A stretch of 64,000 nt of DNA from Novosphingobium sp. 9 (GCF_025340265.1 NZ_CP022707.1:558001-622000), one strand, 5' to 3'; positions 17,184-26,592 are shown, counted from the first letter of the stretch. The notes: a model not told the origin generated them from the sequence alone. Numbers and translations: made by a program.

Positions 17184-18155
17184 TCACGGAACCAGCACCG
17201 TAGACCCCGTCGTCTCCCGGTTCTCCAGCGCCCGGTGTGCCTCGGCCGCTTCGGCCAGCGCGAAAGTGCGCCCGATCTTCGGGACGAGTACGCCGCTGGC
17301 GATCCGGTCGAACAGCTTGGCGGACGCGATCCGCAGTGCCTCGGGTGTGCCCACGTAGTCCGCCAGCGTAGGCCGGGTGAGATACAGCGAGCCGCCGCGC
17401 ATCAGGTCGAGCGGGGTGATCTCGCCCACCGCGCCCGAGGCATTGCCGAAGCTCGCCATCAGCCCGCGCGGGCGCAGGCAGGCGAGCGAGGCGTTCCACG
17501 ATGTCTTGCCGACGCCATCGTAGACGACATGGCACATCGCCCCGCCGGTGATCGCGCGCACGGCCTCGGGCAGCGTATCAAAGGGGCCGTGGAGCGAGTG
17601 CTCGGTCGGCACGCTCGCGGCTTTTTCGGCGCTGCCGCAGTGGGCGATCACCGTTGCGCCCTTGTCGGTCAGCCAGGGCACCAGCAGCGAGCCGACACCG
17701 CCTGCCGCCGCATGGACGAGCGCCACGGTGCCTGCCGTGACCGGATAGGTATCCTCGGCCAGGTAGCAGGTGGTCAGGCCCTTGAGCAGCACCGCTGCGG
17801 CAATCTCGGGCGAGATCGCATCGGGGATCGGGATCGCGCGCGCGGCCTCGATTACCCGGTGAGTTGCATAGGCGCCGTTGCTGCCGACGCAGCAGCCCAC
17901 GCGCTCACCCATGGCGAAACCCGAGACGCCTTCTCCCAGCGCGACGATCCGCCCAACGCTTTCGGTGCCGAACTGCACCGGCAGCGGCCCCGGATAGAGA
18001 CCCTTGCGAAAGTACGTCTCGATGAAGTTCAGTCCTACCGCCTCGGTCGCGATGACGATCTGGCCGGGAGCGGGCGTGGGGACGGCGAAGTCCTCGCGCT
18101 CGATCACCTCGGGGCCGCCGTGCCGATGGGCGATCATGCGGTATGGCTGGGTCAT
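17184..18155 (-). CDS. NADPH:quinone oxidoreductase family protein (zinc-free MDR)
   Basis: 323 residues of the medium-chain dehydrogenase/reductase superfamily without catalytic zinc ligands. The N-terminal GroES-like part has VGLNFIETYFRKGLYP and FGTESVGRIVALGEGV; the Rossmann part has ALVHAAAGGVGSLLVPW. This layout matches QOR/crotonyl-type quinone reductases that reduce quinones with NADPH. The ATG at 18155 starts MTQPYRMIAHRHGGPEV. It is 19 bp downstream of the glutamate-synthase-like gene on the same strand, so they may be co-transcribed. Confidence 0.88.
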   Translation of the reverse strand: MTQPYRMIAHRHGGPEVIEREDFAVPTPAPGQIVIATEAVGLNFIETYFRKGLYPGPLPVQFGTESVGRIVALGEGVSGFAMGERVGCCVGSNGAYATHRVIEAARAIPIPDAISPEIAAAVLLKGLTTCYLAEDTYPVTAGTVALVHAAAGGVGSLLVPWLTDKGATVIAHCGSAEKAASVPTEHSLHGPFDTLPEAVRAITGGAMCHVVYDGVGKTSWNASLACLRPRGLMASFGNASGAVGEITPLDLMRGGSLYLTRPTLADYVGTPEALRIASAKLFDRIASGVLVPKIGRTFALAEAAEAHRALENRETTGSTVLVP

Positions 18156-18174
18156 TGGAACTACTCCGTTGGGC

Positions 18175-19758
18175 TCAGGTCACGCGGCGGAAGGTGTCCG
18201 CGCGCGAGACCTTCCAGGCGTGGGCGTATTGCGTGGCGAGGGGATCGGCCAGCAGTTCACCGGGTTGCAGGAACTCGTAGACTTCATCGAGCGGCCCCGC
18301 CTTGGCGCTGTCGATCCGCTGGTACATGTCGTGCGGGCTCAGTTCCCAAGGGCTGCGATAGCCCATGGCGACGACGATCTCGCGGAGGGCCTTCAGCGTC
18401 TCGTGGTGGAAGCGGGCGACGCGCTCGGCCTTGTCGTCCACCACCAGCCCGCGCTGGCGCCACTCGCTCTGGGTGGCGACGCCGGTGGGGCAATTGCCGG
18501 TGTGGCACTTCATCGACTGGACGCAGCCCAGCGAGAACATGAAGGCGCGCGCAGCGTTGCACCAGTCCGCGCCCATGGCGAAGGCACGGGCCATTCCGGC
18601 GCCGGAATGGATCTTGCCCGAGGCACCCAGACGGATCTGCGACTTCAGGTTGACGCCCACCAGCGCGTTGCGCATCAGCGTCAGTCCCTCGCGCAGCGGC
18701 ATGCCGACATTGTCCGTCAGCTCCTGCGGCGCGGCGCCGGTGCCGCCCTCGGCCCCGTCGACGACGATGAAATCGGGCGTGATCCGGGTTTCGACCATGG
18801 CCTTCACGATCGCCATGATCTCATGCGGCTGACCGACGCAGAGCTTGAACCCGGTCGGCTTGCCGCCCGACAGCTCGCGCAACTGCTCCACCCATTCGAG
18901 CAGGCCGATGGGCGTGGAGAAGGTCGAGTGACCGGCAGGGGAGAGGCAATCCTCGCCCACTTCCACCTTGCGCGCCTCGGCGATCTCGGGCGTCACCTTG
19001 GGGCCGGGAAGGACGCCGCCGTGGCCGGGCTTGGCGCCCTGGCTCAGCTTGATCTCGATCATCTTGACCTGGTGGTCGGCGGCCTGCTCGGCGAAGAGTT
19101 CGGGGTTGAACGAGCCGTCCTTGTGGCGGCATCCGAAATAGCCGCTGCCCAGTTCCCAGATCAGGTCGCCGCCGTGCTTGCGGTGATAGCGGCTTATCGA
19201 TCCTTCGCCGGTGTCATGCGCGAATCCGCCGAGCGCTGCACCCTTGTTGAGCGCCTCGATGGCATTGCCTGACAATGAGCCGAAGCTCATCGCCGAGATG
19301 TTGAGCAGCGCACTGTCATAGGGCTTGGCGCGGGTCGAACCGATGCGGGTGTGCCACGAAGGCGGGGCCTTCTCGTTCGGCGCGATCGAATGCCCAAGCC
19401 ATTCGTATTCCTCGGAATAGACGTCCAGCTCGGTGCCCATCGGGTGCGAGTCTATGGTACCCTTGGCGCGGGCATAGACGAGGCCGCGTTCCTCGATGGT
19501 GTAAGGGCGCCCTTCGCGGTCGCCCTCGACGATGTAGGCGCGCAGGAACGGGCGCAGGTCCTCGAACAGCCAGCGCACGCGGGCGATCAGCGGGTAGTTG
19601 CGGCGCAGCGCATGGCGGTCCTGCGCGAAGTCCCAGACGGCGATCAGCAGCAGCGGCACGCTCAGGATCAGCCACCAGTGCAGCAGGGGAACGAGGGCGA
19701 AAAGCGCGGTCAACAGCAGCAGCAGGGCCGGAACGGTGTAGCGGGGCAGAGGGGCCAT
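18175..19758 (-). CDS. FMN-binding glutamate synthase family protein (GltB-like, stand-alone)
   Basis: 527 residues. Two N-terminal membrane helices (about 9-45) precede the FMN-binding (beta/alpha)8 glutamate synthase domain: SALLNISAMSFGSLSGNAIEALNKGA, HDTGEGSISRYHRKHGGDLIW, SQGAKPGHGGVLPGPKVTPEIA, DFIVVDGAEGGTGAAP and the Cys-rich SLGCVQSMKCHTGNCPTGVAT, whose three cysteines fit the [3Fe-4S] site. It lacks the glutamine amidotransferase domain of full GltB. Electron donor and substrate are unknown. Its ribosome-binding GGAGGT lies within a 17-codon ORF just upstream. Confidence 0.85.
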   Translation of the reverse strand: MAPLPRYTVPALLLLLTALFALVPLLHWWLILSVPLLLIAVWDFAQDRHALRRNYPLIARVRWLFEDLRPFLRAYIVEGDREGRPYTIEERGLVYARAKGTIDSHPMGTELDVYSEEYEWLGHSIAPNEKAPPSWHTRIGSTRAKPYDSALLNISAMSFGSLSGNAIEALNKGAALGGFAHDTGEGSISRYHRKHGGDLIWELGSGYFGCRHKDGSFNPELFAEQAADHQVKMIEIKLSQGAKPGHGGVLPGPKVTPEIAEARKVEVGEDCLSPAGHSTFSTPIGLLEWVEQLRELSGGKPTGFKLCVGQPHEIMAIVKAMVETRITPDFIVVDGAEGGTGAAPQELTDNVGMPLREGLTLMRNALVGVNLKSQIRLGASGKIHSGAGMARAFAMGADWCNAARAFMFSLGCVQSMKCHTGNCPTGVATQSEWRQRGLVVDDKAERVARFHHETLKALREIVVAMGYRSPWELSPHDMYQRIDSAKAGPLDEVYEFLQPGELLADPLATQYAHAWKVSRADTFRRVT

Positions 19759-19764
19759 GGTCTG

Positions 19765-19818
19765 TCAGACCTCCGCACGCGGGCAGGGCGCGGTGGGCAC
19801 CTGCGATGAATATGTCAT
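19765..19818 (-). CDS. possible 17-residue leader ORF before the glutamate-synthase-like gene
   Basis: ATG at 19818, with GGGAG six bases upstream, encodes MTYSSQVPTAPCPRAEV and stops 6 bp before the downstream start codon. The GGAGGT that would serve the downstream gene is inside the last codons, an arrangement that can give translational coupling. It is far too short to judge by coding statistics and may be chance. Confidence 0.35.
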   Translation of the reverse strand: MTYSSQVPTAPCPRAEV

Positions 19819-19996
19819 GGTCGTCTCCCGTTTTTGGTTCTGGTCGGGGTTTCGGCTCAGGCTAGGACGATGCGATGGCTTTGCCCACTGTTTCCGGCAC
19901 TTGGCACTTGCAAAAGCGCGGCGATGGACTTTGCGACGCGCATGTGTCAGCACATGAGGGTCGATAAGGTTCCGGGGCCATCGGGGAGAGACGACG

Positions 19997-20278
19997 ATGA
20001 AGATGAATGTCGAAGTCGAATGCACGCCGGAAGAGGCGCGCCGCTTTCTCGGCCTTCCCGATGTGACCCGCGCGAACGAGGTCTATGTCGAGGCGCTGAC
20101 CAACGCGATGAAGGGCGTGGGCAGCTTTGAGCAGATGCAGGAACTGTCCAAGCAGATTGCGCCGATGGGACAGTTCGGCCTCAAGATGTTCCAGCAGTTC
20201 CTCGAAAGCGGTGCCGCGATGGCGATGGGCGGAGCGGGAATGGGCACTTCGGGCAGCAAGCCGCGCAAGGACGATTGA
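19997..20278 (+). CDS. DUF6489 family protein
   Basis: 93 residues: KMNVEVECTPEEARRFLGLPDV, then VYVEALTNAMKGVGSFEQMQEL and a Met/Gly-rich stretch (MAMGGAGMGTSG) before a basic end. This is the pattern of a small protein family common in sphingomonads and relatives, which I recall as DUF6489. No signal peptide is evident; function unknown. It starts with ATG at 19997 after GGGGAGAGACGACG and sits 31 bp before mnmE on the same strand, so it probably heads the mnmE-parB string. Confidence 0.75.
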   Translation: MKMNVEVECTPEEARRFLGLPDVTRANEVYVEALTNAMKGVGSFEQMQELSKQIAPMGQFGLKMFQQFLESGAAMAMGGAGMGTSGSKPRKDD

Positions 20279-20309
20279 CGCGAGCGCCTGCCCGCGCTTT
20301 GCATCATCC

Positions 20310-21590
20310 ATGACCGATACGATCTTCGCGCTGTCGAGTGGTTCGCCACCCGCAGCGATAGCCGTTGTGCGCGTGAGCGGACCGCAGGCCGGCACGGCCC
20401 TTGCCGCGCTGTGCGGCGGGCGTTTGCCCGAGCTGCGCCGGGCGAGTTTTCGTCCTTTACGCGACGAGAACGGAGCGCTGCTCGATCACGCGCTGGTGCT
20501 GTGGTTTCCGGGGCCTGCGACGGCGACGGGTGAGGACCTTGCCGAATTGCATCTCCATGGCGGCCGTGCGGTTGTTCGCGCTGTCGAAGCGGCGCTGGCG
20601 GCGATACCCGGTCTGCGTCCGGCGGAGGCGGGTGAGTTCACCCGGCGATCTTTCGCCAATGGCCGGATGGATCTTGCCGAGGCCGAAGGGCTGGCCGATC
20701 TGCTTTCTGCAGAAACGGAACTCCAGCGCCAGAATGCGGTGGCACTGGCGGGCGGCGCGCTTTCGCGCGAGGTCGAAAGGTGGCGCGCCGAGGTGCTGAC
20801 GCTCTCGGCACTGGTCGAGGCGGCGCTCGATTTCGCGGACGAGGATGACGTCGAGGGACTTCCGCCTGCCTTCGCAGAACGCCTCGCAATGTTTCACGTG
20901 GAACTTTCCGACTGGCTCACTCGCCCTCGCGCCGAGGTGCTCAAGGAGGGCTTCCGCGTTGTGCTGGCGGGGCCACCCAACGCGGGCAAGTCCACGCTGT
21001 TCAATGCACTGGTCGAGGATGAGGCGGCGATCACCTCTCCGCTGGCGGGCACCACGCGCGACGTCCTGACCCGCGCGGTCGCCATCGGCGGCGTCGCCTT
21101 CGTGTTCGGCGATACCGCCGGTCTGCGCGACGAAACGGGCGACGCCATCGAGGCCATCGGTATCGATCGCGCCAGAGCGGAACTCGGTCGGGCCGACCTG
21201 GTGCTCTGGCTTGGCCCTGAAGGCGAAGGGCCGGAGGGAAGTTGGGAAATCGCCGCGCAGATCGACCGCGAAGGCACTTCGGAGAAACGCGCGCCCCGCC
21301 ATCGGCTGTCCGCCGCGACGGGGGAGGGACTGGACTCCCTGCGCCGCGATCTGGTCGAACACGCGCGAGGCACCTTGCCGAAGCCCGGCGCGGTGGCACT
21401 CAATGCGCGGCAGGCCAAAGCGATCGGCGAGGCGGTCGATGGGCTTGCCATTGCCCTGTCGGCGCATGATCCGCTGGTGGTCGCCGAAGGGCTGCGTCTG
21501 GCGCGTCTGGCGTTCGATGCGCTGACCGGGCGTGCAGCGACAGAGGACATGCTCGATGCCCTGTTCGGACGCTTCTGCATCGGCAAGTGA
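20310..21590 (+). CDS. mnmE: tRNA uridine-5-carboxymethylaminomethyl(34) synthesis GTPase MnmE
   Basis: 426 residues. The N-terminal tetrahydrofolate-binding domain (TDTIFALSSGSPPAAIAVVRVSG) is followed by helical and GTPase domains: G1 VVLAGPPNAGKSTLFNAL (about 213-230), G2 SPLAGTTRD, G3 FGDTAGLRDETGD, and the C-terminal FCIGK with the essential Cys. With MnmG it modifies wobble uridine of several tRNAs. The usual G4 motif NKxD is not visible; the corresponding place reads AQIDREG. A parS-like site lies inside the gene at 20891 and a perfect one follows its stop. Confidence 0.94.
   Translation: MTDTIFALSSGSPPAAIAVVRVSGPQAGTALAALCGGRLPELRRASFRPLRDENGALLDHALVLWFPGPATATGEDLAELHLHGGRAVVRAVEAALAAIPGLRPAEAGEFTRRSFANGRMDLAEAEGLADLLSAETELQRQNAVALAGGALSREVERWRAEVLTLSALVEAALDFADEDDVEGLPPAFAERLAMFHVELSDWLTRPRAEVLKEGFRVVLAGPPNAGKSTLFNALVEDEAAITSPLAGTTRDVLTRAVAIGGVAFVFGDTAGLRDETGDAIEAIGIDRARAELGRADLVLWLGPEGEGPEGSWEIAAQIDREGTSEKRAPRHRLSAATGEGLDSLRRDLVEHARGTLPKPGAVALNARQAKAIGEAVDGLAIALSAHDPLVVAEGLRLARLAFDALTGRAATEDMLDALFGRFCIGK
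20891..20906. other. parS-like site inside mnmE
   Basis: TGTTTCACGTGGAACT matches the consensus TGTTYCACGTGRAACA at 15 of 16 positions, despite lying within codons of mnmE. Confidence 0.8.
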
Positions 21591-21606
21591 TGTTCCACGT
21601 GGAACA
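21591..21606. other. parS site between mnmE and mnmG
   Basis: TGTTCCACGTGGAACA is a perfect 16-bp palindrome and a full match to alphaproteobacterial parS. It begins on the base after the mnmE stop codon. Confidence 0.92.
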
Positions 21607-21673
21607 TTTGCGCGGGTAAAATCGCGTTTGCACTTTGACCGGAGTCGTGGACTGGCGTAAGCGCGAAGTCGAA

Positions 21674-23551
21674 ATGCATTCCTTCGACGTTATCGTGATC
21701 GGCGGCGGCCATGCCGGCTGCGAAGCTGCGGCTGTCGCGGCCCGCATGGGTGCGCGCACCGCGCTCGTCAGCTTCGATCCCGCCACCATCGGCGCGATGA
21801 GCTGCAACCCGGCCATCGGCGGCCTCGGCAAGGGCCACCTCGTGCGAGAGGTTGACGCGTTCGACGGCCTTATCGCCCGCGCCGCCGATGCCTCGGCCAT
21901 CCATTATCGCATGCTCAACCGCTCCAAGGGCAGTGCGGTGCAGGGCCCGCGCGTGCAGGCCGACCGAGCGCTGTTCAAGGCGGCGATCCATCACCTGCTG
22001 GCGTGTCAGGGCGACCTCACCATCGTCGGTGGCGAGGCGGCGGACCTGATCGTCGAGGGCGGCGCGGTGTGCGGCATCGAACTGGCGGACGGCTCGCGGC
22101 TGAGCGCCGGGGCGGTCGTGCTGTGCACCGGCACGTTCTTGGGCGGCACGCTGTTCCGGGGCGAGGAGCGACTGACCGGCGGACGGATCGGCGAGGCCTC
22201 GGCCCAGCGCCTTGCTGCGCGCCTTCGCGATGCGGACCTGCCGATGGCCCGCCTCAAGACCGGAACACCGCCGCGCCTCGATGGGCGCACCATCGACTGG
22301 GCACGTCTGGAAGTGCAGCCTTCCGATGGCGAGCACTGGACGATGTCGGCGCTCGGCGCACCGAATACCGAAGGGCAGGACGGGGGCGCGCGTCGCACTG
22401 TCCCGCAAGTGTTCTGTGCCGTCACGCGGACCAATGCCCACACGCACGATCTGATCCGCGCCAACCTCGATCGCTCGCCGCTGTTCAGTGGTGCTATCGG
22501 CGCGCGTGGTCCGCGCTATTGTCCGTCGATCGAGGACAAGATCCATCGTTTCGCCGATCGTGACAGCCACCAGATATTCCTGGAGCCGGAGGGCCTGACG
22601 ACGCCGCTGGTCTATCCCAACGGGGTCAGCACCTCGTTGCCGACCGATGTGCAACTGGCGATGATGCGCTCGATGGACGGGCTTGAGCGCGTCGAGATGG
22701 CGGTGCCGGGCTATGCGGTGGAATACGATCACATCGATCCGCGTGCGCTGCGGCACAGTTTGGAACTGCGCGATATGCCGGGGCTCTACTGCGCGGGCCA
22801 GATCAACGGCACGACGGGATACGAGGAAGCGGCAGCGCAAGGACTGGTCGCAGGGATGCACGCGGCGGCCAAAGTGCTCGGGCGCGAAGCGGCGCCCATC
22901 GACCGCGCAAACTCCTATATGGCGGTGATGATCGATGACCTGACGCTGCACGGGGTGAGCGAGCCCTATCGCATGCTGACCGCGCGGGCCGAATATCGCC
23001 TCCGCCTTCGTGCCAACAACGCCTCGACCCGGCTGACCCCTCTGGCGATCGCGGCGGGGACGGTCGGGGCGGAACGATGCGCGTGGTTCGCGCAGCGTGG
23101 CGAGCAGCGTGCAGCGCTGGAATCGGCGTTCGATACAAAGGTCGGCGCCGTCGATCTCGTCGCGCAGGGCTTGCCGGTCCGTACCGATCAGGGGCGCCTG
23201 CCGGTGCGCGAATGGCTGCGGTTCGGCGGCATCGAATTGGCACATCTGCTGCCGTGGATCGACGGGGCGGAAGGTGCCGATCCCGATCTGCTCGAAGAGC
23301 TGGTCGAGGATGCCGAATATGCGCCGTACCTCGACCGGCAGGAGCGCGAACTGCGCGACTTGCGGGCCAGCGAAACACTGCGACTGGCAGACGATTTTCC
23401 TTACGATCAGGTACCGGGCCTGTCGCACGAGATGGTCGAGAGACTGACGTCGGCGCGACCGGCGACGCTGGCGGCGGCAGGGCGCGTACCGGGCATCACG
23501 CCCGCCGCGCTCGCCGCGCTGCTCGTCCATGCCCGGCGGGAGGCAGCATGA
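21674..23551 (+). CDS. mnmG: tRNA uridine-5-carboxymethylaminomethyl(34) synthesis enzyme MnmG
   Basis: 625 residues. The FAD-binding fold begins [24 protein letters not shown], then [21 protein letters not shown], the conserved [13 protein letters not shown], and LPDLYCAGQ-like [21 protein letters not shown]; the C-terminal helical domain ends in [13 protein letters not shown]. With MnmE it installs the cmnm5 group at U34. The ATG at 21674 ([12 protein letters not shown]) is preferred to an in-frame TTG at 21635 that would only add a short non-conserved tail. Its stop overlaps the rsmG start (ATGA). Confidence 0.95.
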   Translation: MHSFDVIVIGGGHAGCEAAAVAARMGARTALVSFDPATIGAMSCNPAIGGLGKGHLVREVDAFDGLIARAADASAIHYRMLNRSKGSAVQGPRVQADRALFKAAIHHLLACQGDLTIVGGEAADLIVEGGAVCGIELADGSRLSAGAVVLCTGTFLGGTLFRGEERLTGGRIGEASAQRLAARLRDADLPMARLKTGTPPRLDGRTIDWARLEVQPSDGEHWTMSALGAPNTEGQDGGARRTVPQVFCAVTRTNAHTHDLIRANLDRSPLFSGAIGARGPRYCPSIEDKIHRFADRDSHQIFLEPEGLTTPLVYPNGVSTSLPTDVQLAMMRSMDGLERVEMAVPGYAVEYDHIDPRALRHSLELRDMPGLYCAGQINGTTGYEEAAAQGLVAGMHAAAKVLGREAAPIDRANSYMAVMIDDLTLHGVSEPYRMLTARAEYRLRLRANNASTRLTPLAIAAGTVGAERCAWFAQRGEQRAALESAFDTKVGAVDLVAQGLPVRTDQGRLPVREWLRFGGIELAHLLPWIDGAEGADPDLLEELVEDAEYAPYLDRQERELRDLRASETLRLADDFPYDQVPGLSHEMVERLTSARPATLAAAGRVPGITPAALAALLVHARREAA

Positions 23552-24189
23552 TTACCAATGAGAGCGAAGCGCAGGCCTGGCTGGCAGCGCGCCCCGAATA
23601 CGATGCCACTGCGCGCGAGCGGATCGAGACGCTGATCGCGATGCTGGTGGAAGAGAACAAGGTGCAGAACCTCGTCTCTGCCGCCAGTCTTGATCAGGTG
23701 TGGCAACGCCATATCGTCGACAGCGCGCAGCTGCTGGCCCATGTTCCACGTGAAACATCCGGCGTCTGGCTCGACCTTGGCACCGGTGCTGGTTTCCCCG
23801 GCCTAGCGGTAGCCGCCCTGCGCCCGGACCTGGAAGTGGTGATGGTCGAATCGCGGGCCCGCCGCATCGACTGGCTCGACCGGGCGCGGATCGCGATGGG
23901 CCTGGACCGCGCGCAGGTGGTCGGCAGCCGTCTTGAACTGGTCGAATCGCGCGACGTGAGTGTGGTTTCCGCGCGCGCCTTTGCACCGCTCGACAAACTT
24001 CTCGCATTGTCTGCCCGATTTTCCACAAGCGAAACGATTTGGGTGTTGCCCAAGGGGCGGTCTGCACAGCAAGAATTGGACGACCTTCGCAAGTGGCGGC
24101 ACATGTTCCACGTGGAACAGTCCCTGACGGACCCGCAGGCAGGCATCATCGTCGGTACGCTGACCGACGGGAAGGACAGGACCAGATGA
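23548..24189 (+). CDS. rsmG: 16S rRNA (guanine(527)-N(7))-methyltransferase RsmG
   Basis: 213 residues, Rossmann-type methyltransferase: [22 protein letters not shown], the SAM site [17 protein letters not shown] near residue 75, and [12 protein letters not shown]. It methylates G527 of 16S rRNA. Start and stop both overlap neighbours by 4 bp (ATGA with mnmG and with parA), so the cluster is tightly coupled. Two parS sites (23742 and 24104) are embedded in its coding sequence. Confidence 0.94.
   Translation: MITNESEAQAWLAARPEYDATARERIETLIAMLVEENKVQNLVSAASLDQVWQRHIVDSAQLLAHVPRETSGVWLDLGTGAGFPGLAVAALRPDLEVVMVESRARRIDWLDRARIAMGLDRAQVVGSRLELVESRDVSVVSARAFAPLDKLLALSARFSTSETIWVLPKGRSAQQELDDLRKWRHMFHVEQSLTDPQAGIIVGTLTDGKDRTR
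23742..23757. other. parS site inside rsmG (5' part)
   Basis: TGTTCCACGTGAAACA fits TGTTYCACGTGRAACA at every position, within codons for HVPRET. Confidence 0.9.
24104..24119. other. parS site inside rsmG (3' part)
   Basis: TGTTCCACGTGGAACA, a perfect palindromic parS, within codons for MFHVEQ, about 80 bp before the parA start. Confidence 0.92.
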
Positions 24190-24962
24190 TCCGTATCGCC
24201 ATTGCCAACCAGAAGGGCGGAGTCGGCAAGACCACCACCGCCATCAACGTGGCTACGGCCCTTGCGGCAACGGGCTGGAACACCCTGCTGGTCGATCTCG
24301 ATCCGCAGGGCAATGCCTCGACCGGGATCGGCGTTTCGGCGGCGGATCGCGAATATTCGACTTACGACCTGCTGGTCGATGGCGCGCCGCTGCGCCAGTG
24401 CGTGGTGGGGACGTCGATCCCCAACCTCGACCTCTTGCCCGCGACCGTCGATCTGTCCGGCGCCGAGGTGGAGCTGGTGAGTGCGGAGGATCGCACGCAT
24501 CGTCTGGGCAAGGCGCTCTCGGTCGAAAATCCCTACGACGTCTGTCTGATCGATTGCCCGCCTTCGCTGGGTCTGCTGACGCTGAATGCGCTGACCGCTG
24601 CCGATACGTTGCTGGTCCCGCTCCAGTGCGAGTTCTTCGCGCTCGAAGGGCTGAGCCAGCTGTTGCAGACGGTGGAGCGGGTGCAGCAGCGCTTCAATCC
24701 AGAACTCGGCATCATCGGCATTGCCCTGACGATGTACGACCGCCGCAACCGGTTGACCGATCAGGTTTCCGAGGATGTGCGCTCGGTGCTGGGGCAGCTG
24801 GTGTTCGAGACAGTGATCCCGCGCAATGTGCGCCTGTCGGAAGCGCCCAGCCATGGCGTTCCGGCGCTTATCTACGATCATGCCTGCGCCGGTAGCCGCG
24901 CCTATATGGCGCTGGCCCGCGAGCTGATCACACGACTGCCCGAAAAGAGGAAAGCGGCATGA
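24186..24962 (+). CDS. parA: chromosome partitioning ATPase ParA
   Basis: 258 residues, the Walker-type ParA/Soj family without an N-terminal HTH, as in chromosomal versions. Deviant Walker A IANQKGGVGKTTTAIN near residue 6 with both lysines, LLVDLDPQGNASTG, VCLIDCPPSLGLLTLNAL (Walker B) and IPRNVRLSEAPSHGVPALIYD. ParA-ATP forms a nucleoid-bound gradient that pulls ParB-parS complexes toward the new pole. Start overlaps the rsmG stop and stop overlaps the parB start. Confidence 0.96.
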   Translation: MIRIAIANQKGGVGKTTTAINVATALAATGWNTLLVDLDPQGNASTGIGVSAADREYSTYDLLVDGAPLRQCVVGTSIPNLDLLPATVDLSGAEVELVSAEDRTHRLGKALSVENPYDVCLIDCPPSLGLLTLNALTAADTLLVPLQCEFFALEGLSQLLQTVERVQQRFNPELGIIGIALTMYDRRNRLTDQVSEDVRSVLGQLVFETVIPRNVRLSEAPSHGVPALIYDHACAGSRAYMALARELITRLPEKRKAA

Positions 24963-25927
24963 ACGACGATTCCATCATCCGCATCACGCCGCCGCAAAGT
25001 CCGGTGACGCCTCGCCAGAAGCCCAAGGGTCTCGGGCGCGGCCTTGGCGCACTGCTGGGCGAGACGCGGCGCGAGGAACCAGTTGCGGGTGCAGGACACA
25101 ATTCGGGCGCGGTGGCGACGCCGCGCGTCGGCGGTCTGGCGGTTCTGACGATTGCCGATATCGTGCCGCATCCCGATCAGCCGCGCCGCATCTTCAACGA
25201 GGAGGCGTTGGGCGAACTGGCTGCCTCGATCGAGCAGCGCGGGGTGATCCAGCCCGTGATCGTGCGACCGATACCGGGTGGCAAGTACCAGCTCGTCGCC
25301 GGTGAGCGTCGCTGGCGCGCGGCGCAGAAGGCGCACCTCCACGAGATTCCGGCGCTGGTCCGCGAACTGACCGAGCGCGAGGTGATGGCGCTGGCGCTAA
25401 TCGAGAACCTCCAGCGCGAGGATCTCAACCCGATCGAAGAGGCCCGCGCCTATCAGCGCCTCGCCGAATCGGAGAGCATGACTCAGGCCGAGATCGCCCG
25501 CATGGTCGACAAGAGCCGCAGCCATGTCGCCAACTTCCAGCGCCTGCTGGCGCTCCCCGACGATGTGATCGGGCTGGTCGAGACCGGTGAGTTGTCGATG
25601 GGGCATGCTCGCGCGCTGATCGGTTGCGAGGGTGCGTTCGAGATCGCCGAGGCGGCCATCGCCAGGCAGATGTCGGTGCGCGAGATCGAGAAGCTGGTGC
25701 GCAAGAAGGCGCGCGGCACCACCGAACCGCGCCGCGCCCGCACCGCGCGCAGTTCCACGCAGGATGCCGATATCGCGGCGATGGAACAGCACCTTGAGGA
25801 ATTTCTCGGCCTGCCGGTGAAGATCGATGCCGATGCCGATCCGCGTTCGGGCACCGTCTCGATCCGCTATGCCACGCTCGATCAGCTCGATCTGGTATGC
25901 CAGCGGCTTACCGGCGGCGGGATCTGA
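24959..25927 (+). CDS. parB: chromosome partitioning protein ParB
   Basis: 322 residues. Order: basic N-terminal ParA-contact segment (PKGLGRGLGALLG, about 20-33), the ParB/Srx CTP-binding domain (IADIVPHPDQPRRIFNEEAL, VAGERRWRAAQKAHL, LIENLQREDLNPIEEARAY), a helix-turn-helix that reads parS (MTQAEIARMVDKSRSHVANF), and a C-terminal dimerisation region (LGLPVKIDADADPRSGTVSI). It loads at parS and slides as a CTP clamp. The six parS-like sites in this window are its expected targets. Confidence 0.96.
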   Translation: MNDDSIIRITPPQSPVTPRQKPKGLGRGLGALLGETRREEPVAGAGHNSGAVATPRVGGLAVLTIADIVPHPDQPRRIFNEEALGELAASIEQRGVIQPVIVRPIPGGKYQLVAGERRWRAAQKAHLHEIPALVRELTEREVMALALIENLQREDLNPIEEARAYQRLAESESMTQAEIARMVDKSRSHVANFQRLLALPDDVIGLVETGELSMGHARALIGCEGAFEIAEAAIARQMSVREIEKLVRKKARGTTEPRRARTARSSTQDADIAAMEQHLEEFLGLPVKIDADADPRSGTVSIRYATLDQLDLVCQRLTGGGI

Positions 25928-25966
25928 TCCGGCGACGGTAATTTCGACCGCTGTGATCGAACAGGG

Positions 25967-25992
25967 AAGGGCTGCATCGCGCGGCCCTTTTT
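25967..25992 (+). terminator. terminator after parB
   Basis: AAGGGC (25967-25972) and GCCCTT (25984-25989) form a stem ending in TTTTT (25988-25992), about 40 bp after the parB stop. It closes the mnmE-mnmG-rsmG-parA-parB unit. Confidence 0.7.
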
Positions 25993-25996
25993 CGTA

Positions 25997-26497
25997 TCAG
26001 CGCCGTAGCGGCGCCTTGCTGCCGGGCGACAGTCTGGAGCCGGTATCGACATAGGCATAGTCGATCACCGGGCTGCTGTGCGCTGCCGCAGGGGATGCTG
26101 CGGTAGGCTGCTGGACCGGCGCGGGAGTGGATTGCGCACCCGAGGGGGCTACGGGAACCATCATCACCGGCACCATGCCCGGCGCATAGCCATAGACGTA
26201 TCCCGGCTCCCCGCGCGCTGCCGCTTCGTAGCGGGCGGCGTAGCTGTCGAGATAGGCCTCGCACTCGCCACTGTCATAACCGGCGGCACCATCGCGATAG
26301 CCAAGGCGGCGGTGGCAGTCGTCTAGCCAGGCGGCGCGCGCGGCGGGATCGAAGCTGAACTGGATGGGGGCAGGTGCCGGTGCGGGAGCAGACTCGGGCG
26401 CCACAGCTTTTGCAAGGGCTGGCGTGGCCGACAGTGCCGCGAAGCTGAGGGCAAGGGCGCAAAGGCTGCGCAGGCGAACGATAGCGTGTCGGTCCAT
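25997..26497 (-). CDS. secreted protein of unknown function
   Basis: 166 residues. An N-terminal signal peptide (LRSLCALALSFAALSATPALA, cleavage after about residue 29) is followed by a Pro/Ala linker, a short conserved-looking segment FDPAARAAWLDDCHRRLGY with CEAYLDSYAARYE (two Cys), a Tyr/Gly/Met/Pro-rich region and a Pro/Ala/Ser-rich tail. It is probably periplasmic. I do not recognise the family. It converges with parB, separated by the parB terminator. Confidence 0.7.
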   Translation of the reverse strand: MDRHAIVRLRSLCALALSFAALSATPALAKAVAPESAPAPAPAPIQFSFDPAARAAWLDDCHRRLGYRDGAAGYDSGECEAYLDSYAARYEAAARGEPGYVYGYAPGMVPVMMVPVAPSGAQSTPAPVQQPTAASPAAAHSSPVIDYAYVDTGSRLSPGSKAPLRR

Positions 26498-26592
26498 ATG
26501 CGGACTTTAACGCAAAATTCACCATGAGGATCGGGAAATCTTCAGGGCTCGGCGGCTGCCCCGAAGCGGGACAACCGCCGGGCTTTTGTTAC

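Noticed and set aside
20894..23530. 878-codon open frame antisense to mnmE and mnmG
   Set aside because: It is a mirror of the real genes in a GC-rich genome: Arg/His/Gln-rich with no recognisable domain, while the plus strand encodes clear MnmE and MnmG. The same holds for the long antisense frames over clpA (45203-47719) and over envC/ctpA (57615-60917).
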